The notes under the pieces: model-generated
Told to the model about the DNA's origin: nothing
The model's input: only the letters and a program-made list of their open reading frames with translations
Database searches by the model: none
Part shown: positions 11,617 through 23,780 of the stretch, one piece after another
Numbering within the stretch: the first letter of the stretch is position 1
Layout of the letters: each line of letters begins with the position of its first letter
Program-made: the position numbers and the translations under genes
From: Chalara sp. BL73
Lineage: Eukaryota; Ascomycota; Leotiomycetes; Helotiales
Assembly (NCBI GenBank): GCA_918026815.1
Contig: CAKJVC010000012.1
Coordinates: forward strand, 372,001 to 436,000
DNA: 64,000 nucleotides
Direction: 5' to 3'

Positions 11617-13791
11617 CTAAAATCTTGGGTCATAGACCTGTTTCTTGATCCACGCAGTGAGGGCGACATCGCCCCACTCTTCCCACTCAATCCACGTCTC
11701 CTCAGGTAAAGTGCTTACGCCGTCGCGTCTTGCAGCCTTCATGACCTCACGAGCCACAATAACACTCGCGTCACGTACTCGCTCAATCTTGGGATAAATC
11801 AAGCCCATACGGATCTCCTCTGCATTGAGACTGCGAGATAAGGCTTCGGCAGCTGTGTAGACCATAAGGTCGGTAACACGGGATGCTTTGGCGAGTATGG
11901 CACCAAGACCCAAACCTGGGAAAACATACACATTATTTCCTTGATTAGGATAGTAGGTGGTGACCATGTCGTGACTCTTCATGGTAAACGCTGAGAAAGG
12001 AGATCCTGAAGCGAAGATGGCAGTTCCCTCTGTCCACGTGATCGCTTGCTCAAAGGTACATTCGGCTTTCGTCAATGGGTTGCTCAAAGGGAAGAGGATA
12101 GGTCGTCGGCCGAGTCCGCCATAGTCAACCGATGCTTTTAATGAGCGTACGACGCCTTCCGTGAATACTCCAAAGGTCGCGGTCAAACCAATCAAGGCGG
12201 TTGGTTTGACATACTCAATGACTTCTTCGAGTGTGCGGAATTGGTGACCATTGTTGTCGCTTCGAGCGAAAATCTTCTTGTGCTCAGCGAGTCTGTCTCC
12301 ACGGTCCTTTGTCACAAGTCCCTTTGTGTCGACGAGGTAGAACTTATCACGGGCTTCCTTCTCGGAAAGACCACGACGAGTATAATATTCCATAACTTGT
12401 TTAGCAACACCAACTCCAGCAGAGCCAGCCCCCATGAAAACCAGCCTCTGGTCCTCCATTGGTACGCCAGAAAGGTTGACAGCACCAATATATCTAGTAT
12501 ATAAGTTAGCAAAGCATTGAGAACCGGACCTGAGCCAAGCTTACCCAGCCAAGACGACAGCCCCAGTACCTTGAATATCATCATTGAAGCACTTCTCCTT
12601 CTTGTACCTCTCAAGATATTCAAAAGCCTTCTCCGTTTCGAAATCCTCAAACTGGACAAGCATATCAGGGTAGACCTCCTTCACGGCCGTCATGAACTCA
12701 TCCATGAATTCGCGTTGAACTTCTATAGATGGCCTCTTGGCACGAAGACCAAGATATAATGGATCACGAAGATTATCTTCATTGGCGGTTCCACAGTCAA
12801 GGACGATAGGAAGGGTATTTTCAGGGTGAATACCGGCTGCACCAGTGTACAACGCCAATTTTCCGATCTGATTTATTTTATTAGCAATCTTTAAGGTAGG
12901 GGAATGAAAATGACTCACCGAAATACCAACACCATTTACACCAAGGTCACCAAGTCCAAGAATGCGAGAGCCATCTGTAACTACACAAATCGAGGGATTT
13001 GGGTATGGCCAATTCCTAAGAATGGTAGCGATGGACTTCCTCTGCTTGATGGAGATGTATAGAGCTTCGGGTCTGGTATAAAGGGTGGAGTACTGAAGGC
13101 AGACATCACCAATGGTTGGCGTGTAGACTAATGGCATCAATTGGGCGACATGATCGATTAAGAGGCGGTAGAATAAATCCGTATTTGAAGCCTTAAGACT
13201 AGACAGATATAGGTATTTATCGATGTTGGTACTCCTAGTATTTATCATCTTCATAGCTCGGGCACATTGTGTCTCCATGCTTTCCATAACGTGTGGAATA
13301 AGTCCGCTGAGGTTCTTCGATACTCGTTCGTCGGGGCTGAATGATGTTCCTGTACATGTTAGCCTAGCCCAGGATAATTGTAGCGGAAGATATATACCTT
13401 TGTTCCATGCGGGTTCTCTCAATACCTGGTAGCCGCCTGCATTGTTCTTGGAGACATAGTCCGTCTCCCGATATTGTCTGACTGTGCCATAATGATCTTG
13501 GGAATATCCCCGAAGTCCGTCCAGGGCGGTTGCTTTCATGGCGGCCTCAATAGCGTCTATGTCGACGGAAGCCATTGGATTGAAGGGTGCAGAGATTCGG
13601 CGGGAGGAGAGAGACATTCGTTTACTGACGGTCGTTGCAGACGACCTACTTGTCGTAGATGTGGGGGATGAAGAACGGGGAGTAGATAAATCAGAGCTTG
13701 CTGATGAAAAAGTGCTGTACGATGCCATTGAGGTAGATGGAAGAGAAAAAAGAGATCGGATGAAGCTTGCAGACCTGGGAACCGGAGCCAT
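11617..13791 (-). CDS. NAD-dependent malic enzyme, mitochondrial type
   Basis: Decarboxylates malate to pyruvate and CO2 with reduction of NAD. Four exons (13791-13398, 13349-12919, 12867-12545, 12493-11617) give 674 residues. The introns are 13350-13397, 12868-12918 and 12494-12544; the first two are multiples of three and leave the frame open if unspliced. Motifs in order: YTPTIGDVC, LGLGDLGVNGVGIS (divided from IGKLALYTGA by intron 2), CFNDDIQGTGAVVLAG, MGAGSAGVGVAKQ (the nucleotide-binding fold) and FPLSNPLTKAEC. The Ser/Arg-rich first 70 residues look like a mitochondrial presequence followed by a low-complexity linker. The length is somewhat above the usual ~600 because of that extension. 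The NAD rather than NADP preference is inferred from the family. Confidence 0.95.
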
Positions 13792-15321
13792 GATATGGGG
13801 ACAACATACGATTATTTGCGTGCCAGGAACAATTCTTTTTTTTTCCCTTCAAGGTTCTCCTGAGCAAGGACCCTTGCCCTGTTTCGTCGAAGTTTCAATA
13901 AGTCGATTATCGTGAAGGAGCTTGGGGGGACGGCCGAACCTCACTTTTGCTGCCCTATGAAAACAAGGTCCGTCTCTTAAAAGTCTGGACTATGGGAGGG
14001 ACCCTTTTAGGCTCCTTGCCGCCCGGAATCCACATTGAACGCTACTACCACCCTCTGATCCGATGAGTCGGGCAGCTTCAAACCTTCCGCACAGCTTGCT
14101 TACTTTATTTTGTATTATTGTTGAGAATATAAGTTTCGGGGTTGGGCGGCGGCAGGTGGCGGTGGGGAGATTGGACAGTTGGCAGTGGTAACAGCAGCCC
14201 ACCTCATTGTCATCCTCCCTGGCCGGGCATCTGGGGGACGGGACGGGACATTTTGACTTTTTTTTTTTTTTCGGTGTCCGGCATTTGGGATTATGGTACG
14301 GTATAAGCAGTCTATGAAGCAGATTGTTGTGGTTAAGCTGATGGTGGAAGTTGCTGACAAGGACGTACTGCATATGATTGATGATAAGTTTTCCTGGGAT
14401 TCGTTACATTTCGTCTGGGACGGGATGCCAAGCCATGCCGTTGAGGGCTCCACTGCTGTACTGCTACTGCACTCCACTTCCGACCCGAATCTGTGACTTC
14501 AGACAAATTCCCAGACGGGTTTTAGATTGCATCGATCCCATGTTCGTCTGATCGTCCCTGGCTTAACGTTCCGACTTTTTATCGCCCCAAACCAGCCTCA
14601 AACAATTCCCTTCCAATCTGCGGCGATGCGAGGCCACACTAAGTTACGCCACCTTGCCTCAGGCACCAAATTTTCATGTGTAGTCGCGTGCTCGCCAACC
14701 ACCCAGACCCAAGTTCCGAACTTCCCGTCAAAGTCCGAAGTGGTGGAGAGAGGGGAAGATGCAGCCCATCGTCAACTACTTGGGGAAACCCGGCAATACA
14801 GTAACAGTAAGTAAAGACGAACTTTGGTTCATCTGCCATCTCAACCAGACGCGAACTTCACCGCTAAAGAAGGGGAAAACGCTGGGGTTACTGTCATAAC
14901 CAATACTCAACCCTTACGCAATCCTTTGAGGAAGTCCTTGCTGCTGTTTCCTTGATTGGACGGACTGCCAGTCGAGTCCGGAGCATAAGCCCGCCGTCTC
15001 AATATCTCATGCAGCCTTCTCACACGTCGGTAGAAACGAGAAGTAAGGCTCATGAATATCCCAAGCCTCCGGATCTATAGTCTTTCTACAAAGCAGGCTT
15101 GCTTGGCAAAGGACCAATCAAAGCGTGGCTCATTATTGCAAAAGTTCGGACTAGAGCTTCTGATGCTTTGAACATGTGCAAATACACTAAAGTCTACTAT
15201 GGTCAAGGCAGACGAAATGAAACTTTGCCCAATGTGGAAGACTCAAGATAAGCAAGTCCTTGCTTAAAATAATGGACTTAAACCTAGTGCTAAACAATTG
15301 ATCAGATGAGTCCCAAGGACA
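13792..15321. promoter_or_regulatory. Malic enzyme promoter and intergenic region
   Basis: About 1.5 kb between the malic enzyme start and the 3' end of the FAD monooxygenase. It contains a T-run at about 14257-14271. The frames at 13990-14839 lack family-like content and none has supporting splice structure. Confidence 0.4.
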
Positions 15322-16643
15322 TCAACTAAGATGATTTTCAACCCACTCATTCACCGTTGCCTCTATAGGTGGATCGTACAGCCAGGCCATCTGACGCGGA
15401 TTGGTGTTGCTTTCGTCAGCCCAAAGATCATTCGGCCCAAGGAGTGCTTGCTTTTCCAATGGCATACGCTTGTTGTTCAGTCTCTTGGTTAGGTCCATCA
15501 GCTCACCCATGCGCTTTTGGCGAATGTTCTGCCAGAAATCGAGCACATCCTCCCACTTGAGTTCCTGGTGCTGCTTTAACTTAGCAACCAGTAATGCAAA
15601 CGAAAACACGTCTTCAAATGCTTGCGAAGCTCCTTGTCCTGTCGTGGGCGGCACGGCGTGTGCTGCATCCCCCAGGATTATGACGCGGCGATAGTTCTCT
15701 GAGGCCCAGCGCTCAAGAGCTGGCAGTGCGCGGAATGGCCAAATATTGATTGTGGACTCGTCAATATTTTCAATGGAGGATTTGACGATATCGGGCCAAG
15801 CCTCAAAGTTCTGTCGAGCTCTATTCTTCAAGAACTCCTTGTCAGCAAGCAAGTTTTCCCAGTCTTCCCTACTACGATCCGCGATAGGAAATTGGGTGCC
15901 AGCAAGCATGGCAGATCCATCTGGCTTTTGCGGTGCAAGGATAAAGGCACCATTCGAAGTAAGCACACCTGTCGGAAATGCGTAGTCTTTCTCAGCGGGT
16001 ATGCGGAGCTGCTTCGTGGGCGTCTCCCAGGTCAAAGCAGTCAAACCCATAAACTTTGGCTCGATACCAGGAGAGACGTAGTTCCTGATCTTTGAGTGGA
16101 TGCCTTCTGCTCCAATAAGAAGTGCAGCTGATTCTTTAGTTCCATCACTAAACTCAAACTCGACCTCATTCTCCGTTTCGCTTGTAATATGGGTGAACTT
16201 CTTCTCAAAAACAACGGGAATCCCTTTCTCCGCGCATACATCATACAATGTGTCTAGCAATTCTTGGCGATAAATCCTCATAGCTTTGTAGCCATAGACT
16301 TCATGACCTTGAGGAAATCTGTCAATAGTCACCTCTTCGGCATTCTTGTAGTACACCCAGTCGAACTGAAAGCCCATTGGTAGGAGGCGCTGATAAACAC
16401 CAAGTCGATCAAGCACGCGCAAACCGTTCGGCGACAACATCATTGCGCCGCCTGCTGTTCGTGGTGCCAACTGCGTGCTTCGCATCTCATAAACTGTGCA
16501 GCTGATGGACATCTCTTTCAAAGCGAGGGCCATGGCCATTCCCTGTCACACTCTTAGTCTTGTGAAAGGGCTACCTAACAATAAACACCCACTGCAATGC
16601 CCCCGCCGATTATGGCAGCCTTGTCCGTGGAATCATTGAACAT
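15322..16643 (-). CDS. FAD-dependent monooxygenase (aromatic hydroxylase type)
   Basis: A 423-residue group A flavoprotein monooxygenase encoded by exons 16643-16593 and 16542-15322 around a 50-bp intron (16543-16592). Exon 1 supplies MFNDSTDK and the dinucleotide-binding GGGIAG, and splicing restores GGGIAGMAMALAL, which confirms the small first exon. Later motifs are the LIGAEGIHSKIR block (a variant of the family DG motif) and LGDAAHAVPPTTGQGASQAFED, which binds the FAD ribityl and the phosphate. Such enzymes hydroxylate phenolic or other aromatic substrates using NAD(P)H and O2; the substrate cannot be read here. It is the nearest enzyme upstream of the 17-41 kb cluster, but its promoter lacks the shared G-rich motif, so membership is open. 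Confidence 0.9.
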
Positions 16644-17341
16644 TGTATCGAACCGCTATGATTGCGCCGTAGTTTGTGTAAGTTAAACTGGTTTTGACTG
16701 TGTCTCCTGTGCACTTTTTACTGCTGAAGCTCGGCGGTGTTGCTTCCCAGAGGTAAAAGCAGTTCCCATGATTGCGGCCAGTCTTTGAGCTTTATATACA
16801 TAATCCCACCGCCAGAGCCTGGGGGATTGGGAATTCACTCTTTGGCACAGCCGCATTTTAAAGTGAGCAACGAGAAGTTCTATTGTCAGTTTGCTCTTTC
16901 AGTAACTTTTACTACCCATACTAGGCGAAAGCACTTCCGGAATTTCCAAATCTGGAAAAGCTCCACTTTGTACCATTGGTCCAGACTTACGAGTGAAGCT
17001 TGGACCCCGTTGGCATCCTCAGGCACCAACCTTGTCTTACACGACTCCTCTTCTTGGCTCAGATGTTAAACACAAAACGTATTTTATTATTTTTCTATAA
17101 TTGGACCTTAGGTTAACAGAACTTAGTCATTGTCATATATGCCTGCTTCATCTGATATATACTATTTTTGCAGGCCATTGACAGTCGGGACTGGTGCTTA
17201 GAATATCCAAACAATCTCAAGACGTGTGATAGTAGATACCAACGGCACAAACTCATGTGAAAATATTACTAACTCCAGTATAGTGAGTAGACAAATCAGC
17301 AGTTCTATTTTTCGTGTGTATAATATGCCACTCTATTTCCC
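16644..17341. promoter_or_regulatory. Upstream region of the FAD monooxygenase
   Basis: About 0.7 kb between the FAD monooxygenase start and the 3' end of the GH1 gene. No gene is supported. The frame at 16737-17069 has no recognisable content. Confidence 0.4.
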
Positions 17342-19201
17342 TCACTGCTTCCCCGTCCTCGTCGCCACAAAATCTACGAGGTCGAAGAAACTTTTCTTGT
17401 ACCTCCGCTCCTGCGTCGTACGGTTCACCGTCTGAATGCCGAATCGCTGGCTAAAGTCGCCAAACTCCCAGTTATCAGCGAAGCTCCAGGCGAACGCGCC
17501 AGCGACGTGTACGCCGTCTTCCCAGATGGCCTTGAGCACCTCGCTCATGAAGCTGACATAATAGAGACTGCGTGGCGTGTCGAACAGCTGGTCCGACAGC
17601 GTCGCCTTCTCGGCCTCGTCAAACACCGGGTACCCGAACTCGGTGATGACGACGGGCTTGCGGAACGTGTTCCACAGGTAGTTGAGGTACGTGCGCAGGT
17701 ACGTCGGCGTCAGGTAGACGTACGAGTTGGAGCGGTAGCCGATGTTCCACCCCGTGCTCGTCAACGTGCTCTGCTCTACGCAGTACGGCCACAGCGGATC
17801 CGAGGCGTTGGCAGCGCACGCGGCGATCCCTTTAATGGGCGGCGTGATTACCGTCGCCGTGTATGGGTCGATGCCGAAGAGGTCGGCAGTCCCGTTGATG
17901 TAGGCCAGGTCCTCGGCTGTTAGCGGCACGTGGTTGGGGAAGGTTATTTTGAAGGCCTCTGGGTAGTCCTTGCCAAGAAAAATGGGGTTGGCGAAGGTGG
18001 CCAGCTGGTACTCGTTGAAGTGGTTGGCGGCATTAACGTCGTCCGGGTTCTCAGGGTTAAGGGGGACGCCAAAATTATCATTGAACTTGATGCTGACCTT
18101 GCCCGTGCCGTTGAGGACGTCGTGGTAGAAGTGGTAGAGGCGGGCGTGCGACTTGATGACCGTATCGATGCTCCTGGGGTCGTTGTTTGAGAACAGCAAC
18201 GGCTCATTGTACGTGAACCACACGGGCACGCGGTCTGCAAAATGCGTCATGACGATCTTCCCGTAGTTGACGAAGGCGTCCGCGAATGTTTCGTTGGCAT
18301 ACCCATCACTGCCCTGCCCGTTGCCGTAGAACTGGAGAGGCCCGTCAAAGTGCGTCAGCGTCGCGACAGGCTTCATCCCCTTCTCAATAACGAAATTGAT
18401 CAGGTCATCGTAGTGATCGAGCCCCTGCTGGTTGACGGGGCTTCCCTCCAGCACGAACGGCAAGATGCGCGTCCAGGCGATGGAGAAGGAATAGTACTTC
18501 ACCCCTATAGCGGCCAAGCGCTCAATATCTTGCTTGTACAAGTAGTAATTCTCGATCGTCACGTAGTTGGGCTCTCCGGTTACTCTCGTCAATAACAATA
18601 GATCCAAATTGGTCGGTGTCCGGCCCTCATCTGCAACGGCGCCCTCGATCTGGGCAGCGGACCCAGCGACACCCAACATAAAGTCATCAGGGAAGCTATA
18701 GCAGTCTTGGGGCTGAAAGTATTCAGGTGGAGGGAAGACGAGCTCGCTAGTAGGAACTGGGGTCGGCGCGACTGTTGTGGAGTATAACCCGCGAAATGTG
18801 AAATTTGGCAGTGCAGCACTCTCCCATCTCGCAGACCAAGCAACTTGCCCATAGGGGTCTTCGGAGTCGGCGGCCGTAGCCGTGGCATTAGGATCCCAGT
18901 TACCCCAGGCTCTAGTGGACAGGTTAGGGACGAGGTGGCTCAAAGCCTCATACGGTGGTGCGTAGGTCGTCGTCGGTCCTGGCGTTACTGAGGTTGCAGT
19001 CCGGACGGTCTCGGTCTGAGTGAAAGAGAACTGTGAGAACGAATAACTCGGACTAGCGGTCACATAGGAGCCATTAGAAGGGCATTGGGTACGGGTTACT
19101 GGTCCCTCTGCTGGCAGGTAGACTTGCTGGCCATATACAACTCCGGCATAGGAACCCAGAAACGCGAGCTCAAACAACATGTTGAACGCTCTCCTTCTCA
19201 T
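17342..19201 (-). CDS. Secreted GH1 beta-glucosidase
   Basis: A single-exon 619-residue glycoside hydrolase family 1 enzyme that removes terminal beta-linked glucose from glucosides. The first ~24 residues (a basic MRRR start, then a hydrophobic stretch ending VVYG) form a secretion signal, so it should act outside the cell. About 140 Thr/Ser/Pro-rich residues follow before the catalytic barrel. The barrel starts around QDCYSFPDDFMLGVAGSAAQ and includes YSFSIAWTRILP. The acid/base Glu333 lies in FTYNEP and the nucleophile Glu521 in ITEFGYP, where the usual form is TENG. AFAWSFADNWEF near the C-terminus is the aglycone-site W motif. It sits at the edge of the enzyme cluster and its upstream region carries a copy of the G-rich motif, which suggests it releases an aglycone for the neighbouring enzymes. 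Confidence 0.93.
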   Translation of the reverse strand: MRRRAFNMLFELAFLGSYAGVVYGQQVYLPAEGPVTRTQCPSNGSYVTASPSYSFSQFSFTQTETVRTATSVTPGPTTTYAPPYEALSHLVPNLSTRAWGNWDPNATATAADSEDPYGQVAWSARWESAALPNFTFRGLYSTTVAPTPVPTSELVFPPPEYFQPQDCYSFPDDFMLGVAGSAAQIEGAVADEGRTPTNLDLLLLTRVTGEPNYVTIENYYLYKQDIERLAAIGVKYYSFSIAWTRILPFVLEGSPVNQQGLDHYDDLINFVIEKGMKPVATLTHFDGPLQFYGNGQGSDGYANETFADAFVNYGKIVMTHFADRVPVWFTYNEPLLFSNNDPRSIDTVIKSHARLYHFYHDVLNGTGKVSIKFNDNFGVPLNPENPDDVNAANHFNEYQLATFANPIFLGKDYPEAFKITFPNHVPLTAEDLAYINGTADLFGIDPYTATVITPPIKGIAACAANASDPLWPYCVEQSTLTSTGWNIGYRSNSYVYLTPTYLRTYLNYLWNTFRKPVVITEFGYPVFDEAEKATLSDQLFDTPRSLYYVSFMSEVLKAIWEDGVHVAGAFAWSFADNWEFGDFSQRFGIQTVNRTTQERRYKKSFFDLVDFVATRTGKQ

Positions 19202-19535
19202 GAACTCGGGCCTGTGTCAACGAACTGCATACCTACATAGGCATCCCAGAGTACCAATTACTTATAGTTGCCATCGAAGAGTCCGTGATGCGGATAATTA
19301 CATTCGAGAACATTTCGTATACAATTTTCGGGGCATCTTCGGTGCTTAAAAAGCATCTTGGAGAGTACAATAACTATGCATGCTAGAGATGCTGTAACCG
19401 ACTTCCCCGCAAACCCCAACTTTTTTGTTCATTAACCAACCACATAGAGCTCCCCAGATTGAAGTGGAATAGTCGCCTACGCCCACGAACTAAGAACCCG
19501 GCACCTGTTTCCCCGCAAAATCCAGGATACCGCTA

Positions 19536-19544
19536 CACCCCCAC
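19536..19544 (-). promoter_or_regulatory. Shortened G-rich cluster motif
   Basis: On the minus strand this reads GTGGGGGTG, about 340 bp upstream of the GH1 start codon. It matches nine of the eleven bases of the core found in the other cluster promoters. Confidence 0.4.
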
Positions 19545-20685
19545 TTATGGCATACTATCGGCCAGATTACTCTCGTATTTCGTACTTCGTATTTCGAATT
19601 GGGGATGCGAATATCTTAGTTGGTGGTAAATATGTCTATATTTTTATATACTCAAGGCTTAATATTATAGGAATGCTAAAAACTGATGTAGGAGCCACCG
19701 ACCATTGATATATTACCGAAATACTTCATTATGCGTATGTTGCGAGGAGTGTCTAATTCGCTCGGCCTTTTTGCCCTGGCGGCTTCCTCGGTCATTTTCC
19801 ACAAGGACTTACCCTAGGATGTGGGGATAACTGATGCTTCCTCGATCGTATTTAGTGTTAGAAATGGGGAATCGTTAGGATGGTATCGGCGGTATTATTC
19901 CATGCAGTTCTGCCGATGAGCTCCAATTCTGCCCTTCCCCACCTTGGCATTCATACCCAGCAAGTGTCGGTGGGAGCAATTAGGAGAACTGTTTATATCA
20001 TGTCAGGATTGATTTTGATCTTCCACAGTGAGCGGGTCGAATCTTGTCACAAGTGTGGCACAACTAGGCTGTTTATCCGGATTTGCCGGAATCAAGCGGC
20101 CACTTCAGAAATGCATCTTCTTCTTTTTTTGGTTAAAGTTTGTCGTTGTCACAACTCTGTGACTAGGTAGTTGAGGTATTAGTGGCAAAATGCCATAATC
20201 GCGGCTCTGTATAGTCTCCGTGGATTGACCCTCCTTGGCATTTATCAAGCTTCATCCCACTCTTCTTGGTCGGGACATTGAGTAAGCTTCCTGCCACGCA
20301 GGTCCCATTTTCGCGGCGCTGAGCGGAACAAATTTTAACCTTAACTTTGTTCTGACGACAAGTGCTCTTGCCTCTCGCCGAGTACGGATTTTGGGTGAAC
20401 GATGAAAATTGCGTGACGGCGTTGAGACATAATGACTTCAGGTCAAGAAGGACCAGCTTCTCTTGCGCTCTTCACAGTCAGCCACCGGCGGGAAGTTCGT
20501 ATTCTCGGATTATACGCAAGCCAAGTGGTATACATGATCAACTACGTTTTTGCCACTCTCAGGTGCCGAACCAGATGCCTCCAGAAAGTGCTACCGCGGG
20601 GAAGATTATGATAGCCAAAATGACTGCTTAATCCTCGCTCCAAATGAGCATGTTACTGTGGAGGCCCCCTTCACGTGGTTTTGAG

Positions 20686-20700
20686 CCGGTGGGGGTGGGT
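20686..20700 (+). promoter_or_regulatory. G-rich cluster motif with CGG
   Basis: Reads CCGGTGGGGGTGGGT, a full GTGGGGGTGGG core preceded by CCG(G), 255 bp upstream of the FAD-ADC start codon. It is proposed as a site for the cluster's C2H2/Zn2Cys6 regulator. Confidence 0.5.
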
Positions 20701-20954
20701 GACTTTTTGACGAGCTTGTGTGGATCCGGAGCTTGACCACACCCAACTCCTTGGTACGGATGGATGTGGGTGTAGATCTCTCCGTAATCGTCAGTCATAG
20801 CATATCGATAATAAGATATGCGAGATATAGAAAAAGCCCATGTTTCGCATAATGTATAGTTCATCTCATTATAATTCTAGAATTTTTCTTCATATTAGCT
20901 AGGACAATCTATTCAAATTCCGCAGCATATTTTGAGCTTCTAAGCTAACATTCA

Positions 20955-23118
20955 ATGTCTCAAAACGGTGATATATCCGAAGGGGATAGGCCTCTAAAGG
21001 TATTGATAGCTGGAGGGGGAATTGGTGGTCTCTCAGCAGCCATATTTTTACGGCGCGCAGGGCATCAAGTTGAGGTGCGAAACCGTCCGTTTTGCTTTGT
21101 GTTACTACTGGTCTGGTTGCTGATATATAACCTAGATTTTCGAATCCTCCAAATTCTCCTCAGAGACTGGTGCTGCTATCCACATCCCAAGCAATGTCAA
21201 TGGTCTCCTACGAAGAATGGGAATGGTTCCGGAGGACCACGGAGCGAACCAAACAGAATGGGTGTCCGAATACCGGCCAAGCGGGGAGTTAGTGTTTTCG
21301 AAGGACGTCAGGCATTTGTCTTCCGTATTTCCCTACCCGTGGCAGCTCATACATCGAGTGGACCTTCACAATGCTCTGAAAGACATTGCTACCTCTCGGA
21401 GAGGGAAAGGAACTCCCGCCATTTTGCGCCTACGAAGTAAGGTCGTGTCCATCGACATTGAGGCTCCGTCTATAACACTAGATGATGGATCTACTCATGT
21501 AGGCGACCTCGTTATAGGAGCTGATGGCGTGCATTCAAAGCTTCGGGCTACAATAGCCCGGAACAAGGTTCCGCCCACTCCATCCGGCTCTAGTGCTTTC
21601 AGATTCATGATACCTACCGACGCAGTACGATCCGATCCCAGAACTGCCCACTTCACGGAGAAGACAGGAGAGTTGCGTCTCTTGTACGGAGCCGATCGCA
21701 GAATTGTGATATATCCATGCAGAAACAATACGTTACTGAATTTCGTGGCACTGCATCCTGATGAAGAGACGGAGGCTAACGCGGATGACTGGAATCAGGA
21801 CGCTTCCAGAGAAACCATGCTATCCTGCTTCACCTCCTATCCTGAAGACGTACAGTTGCTACTCTCTAAGGCATCACCGGAGTCAATCAAGTTATGGAAG
21901 CTACTAGACCACGATGAGCTAGGGAAAGAGAACTGGGTTCGCGGTAAAGCATGTTTGCTTGGAGACGCAGCACACGCATTTCTTCCTCACCAAGGCCAGG
22001 GCGGCGCTCAAGCTATAGAAGATAGTGCAGCCTTAGGCGCACTCTTTCCTTTAGGTACACGAGCCTCTGATATTCCTCAGCGGCTTCAACTCTACGTCCA
22101 GGCTCGTTACGACCGAGCGACACTTGTTCAAGACTTTACGCGGCAGGCAGCATTCAAAACGTCACGGGGAAACCATGGCGGTCAGGTCATTGACCCGATG
22201 CAGTTCACCGAAATAAACTTTACCCATGATGCACATGATCATGCAAAAGGCATCCTCCTTAGAGATCTGGCTAGGGCGTCCTCATATCAGCGTATGCCAC
22301 TCTCTTTTGGCCCTAGCCCAGGTCCAAGACAGGATCGTCATGGAAAGGCACGAGCTTTAGGAAATCCTACGTATAAGACGAGTTATATCACTTTCAGAAC
22401 ACATAAAAGCTATTTGGATTCTCTACTGCCGAGTGACGAGCTAATTATCAATGCTCCTGGCAGCTGGGCCACCGCATCGTTCTCAGTCACACGTCTAGGA
22501 AATCTGGACTGGCTTGGTGGGCGAGGCTACTCTTTCTTCGGGTTATATATCCATAATGTTGCCAGTAGCAATTCAGCACATCACAATGGCTCTGAGAATG
22601 GGCCTAACGGCACCAACAGCGAAACTGTGAGCGGGCATAAAATAAACGGCGACTTCCTCCCCGTACTTTTCGAGAACATGGCCGACCCGATCATCACCGG
22701 CAGGGAGGAACTCGGGTTCTCCAAGGTATTCGCGACGCTAGACGAAACCTCTTCAAGCTCCTCATTCGCCCTCAGCGCCGGCTGGCAAGGTACCGAGTTC
22801 TGCAAGCTGACCCTCCACGACTTGGTAGAGGCTCCATCCTCGGAGCCCATCCTCCAAGCACCAACTCTGCACTGGAAGGTCATGGCGTCGCATAAAAATG
22901 CCGCTCGCGTAGACGGCGGTGCCGTTGCCGTGCACCCCGCTCTTCCGGCGGCGGAACGGCAGAAGGAGTGGAAGGCTGGGTCAGCGGAGATCAAGTTCAC
23001 GGAGATTGAAGGCTGGGAGTTGGAGCGGGCGTTTCCGACCCTGGTGAATATTATCGAGGGGTTGAGGGAGATCAAGATTGTGGAGGTGCTCAGAAGTGGT
23101 ATTGTGGCTTCTGACTGA
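20955..23118 (+). CDS. FAD monooxygenase fused to acetoacetate-decarboxylase-like domain
   Basis: A 700-residue protein from exons 20955-21074 and 21136-23118; the 61-bp intron ends in AACCTAG. The N-terminal ~430 residues are a group A flavoprotein hydroxylase: GGGIGG at 20-25, GADGVHSKLR, and GDAAHAFLPHQGQGGAQAIED from residue 316. The C-terminal ~220 residues match the acetoacetate decarboxylase (ADC) family. FENMADPIITGREELGFSK includes Lys570 at the position expected for the Schiff-base lysine of decarboxylating members. A Ser/Asn/Gly-rich insert lies just before it. The two activities together suggest hydroxylation followed by decarboxylation or another Schiff-base step on one intermediate. 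The ADC fold also occurs in non-decarboxylating enzymes, so the second reaction is inferred. Confidence 0.9.
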
Positions 23119-23780
23119 TGGGTAGCATTGGAAATATAATCTTCTCAATTTTGCGACTGGCTGCACGAACATAAGATGTATTCTAGTAGCCACGCCGCTT
23201 TATGCTGCAATTTGGCAGTTGGTTAGAATGTACTTAAATTTGAGTTTCGACTGATTATCACTGATGCTGGGCACCACTACTATTGTTCCCATCAACGTAA
23301 TCTCGTCTACAGATATATTATAACGCCTTTACATAGATAGCTATAATACATGCTTCCTATGAAATTTTTACGATGAAGAGCGTGATGATTAAGATTGAAA
23401 CTATTTATTTGTAATAAGCATGAAGAAACAGATTGGTGCCTCTGGGACTGATATTATGCGGGGAGCCACCCGCTGCTGCTCATCTCTACCTACCTACTCC
23501 GACTTTATTTATATTGCTTGATTGGGCGTGGTTAGTCAAGTCATGCTTTCCCCACCATCTTGAGATTCGTTTTCCTACAGATTACTAGAAGATTAATGAG
23601 CTCAATTGATAATAGTGTTCGAAATTCAATTCTGCATCTGGCGTTCTCATAACTTAAATGGAGATATAAACATTAATTGATTGGATGGCACTAATATTCA
23701 CGACATGACAATATATTTTCTGGATCTAAAAGCTAGCTAGAAAAGAACCACTTCTTCTTATTCCCGTACCAGATCTGGTG
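23119..23780. other. Convergent intergenic region
   Basis: About 0.66 kb of AT-rich sequence between the 3' ends of the FAD-ADC and MFS genes. It should hold both polyadenylation regions. No gene was seen. Confidence 0.4.

Larger units (their letters stand above)
19202..20954. promoter_or_regulatory. Divergent promoter, GH1 and FAD-ADC genes
   Basis: A 1.75-kb region between two divergent genes. It holds two copies of the G-rich cluster motif: 19536-19544 (minus orientation) and 20686-20700. The plus-strand frames at 19880-20631 do not resemble known proteins. Confidence 0.5.

Noticed and set aside
13990..14839. Several short frames in the malic enzyme upstream region
   Set aside because: Low-complexity translations (Lys, Pro, Thr runs) and no homologous motif.
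15322..16643. First FAD monooxygenase as a firm cluster member
   Set aside because: Suitable chemistry and position, but no G-rich motif in its promoter; membership is left open.
17507..18888. Long antisense frames opposite the GH1 gene
   Set aside because: They follow the GC-rich codon pattern of the GH1 gene on the other strand and have no family motifs.
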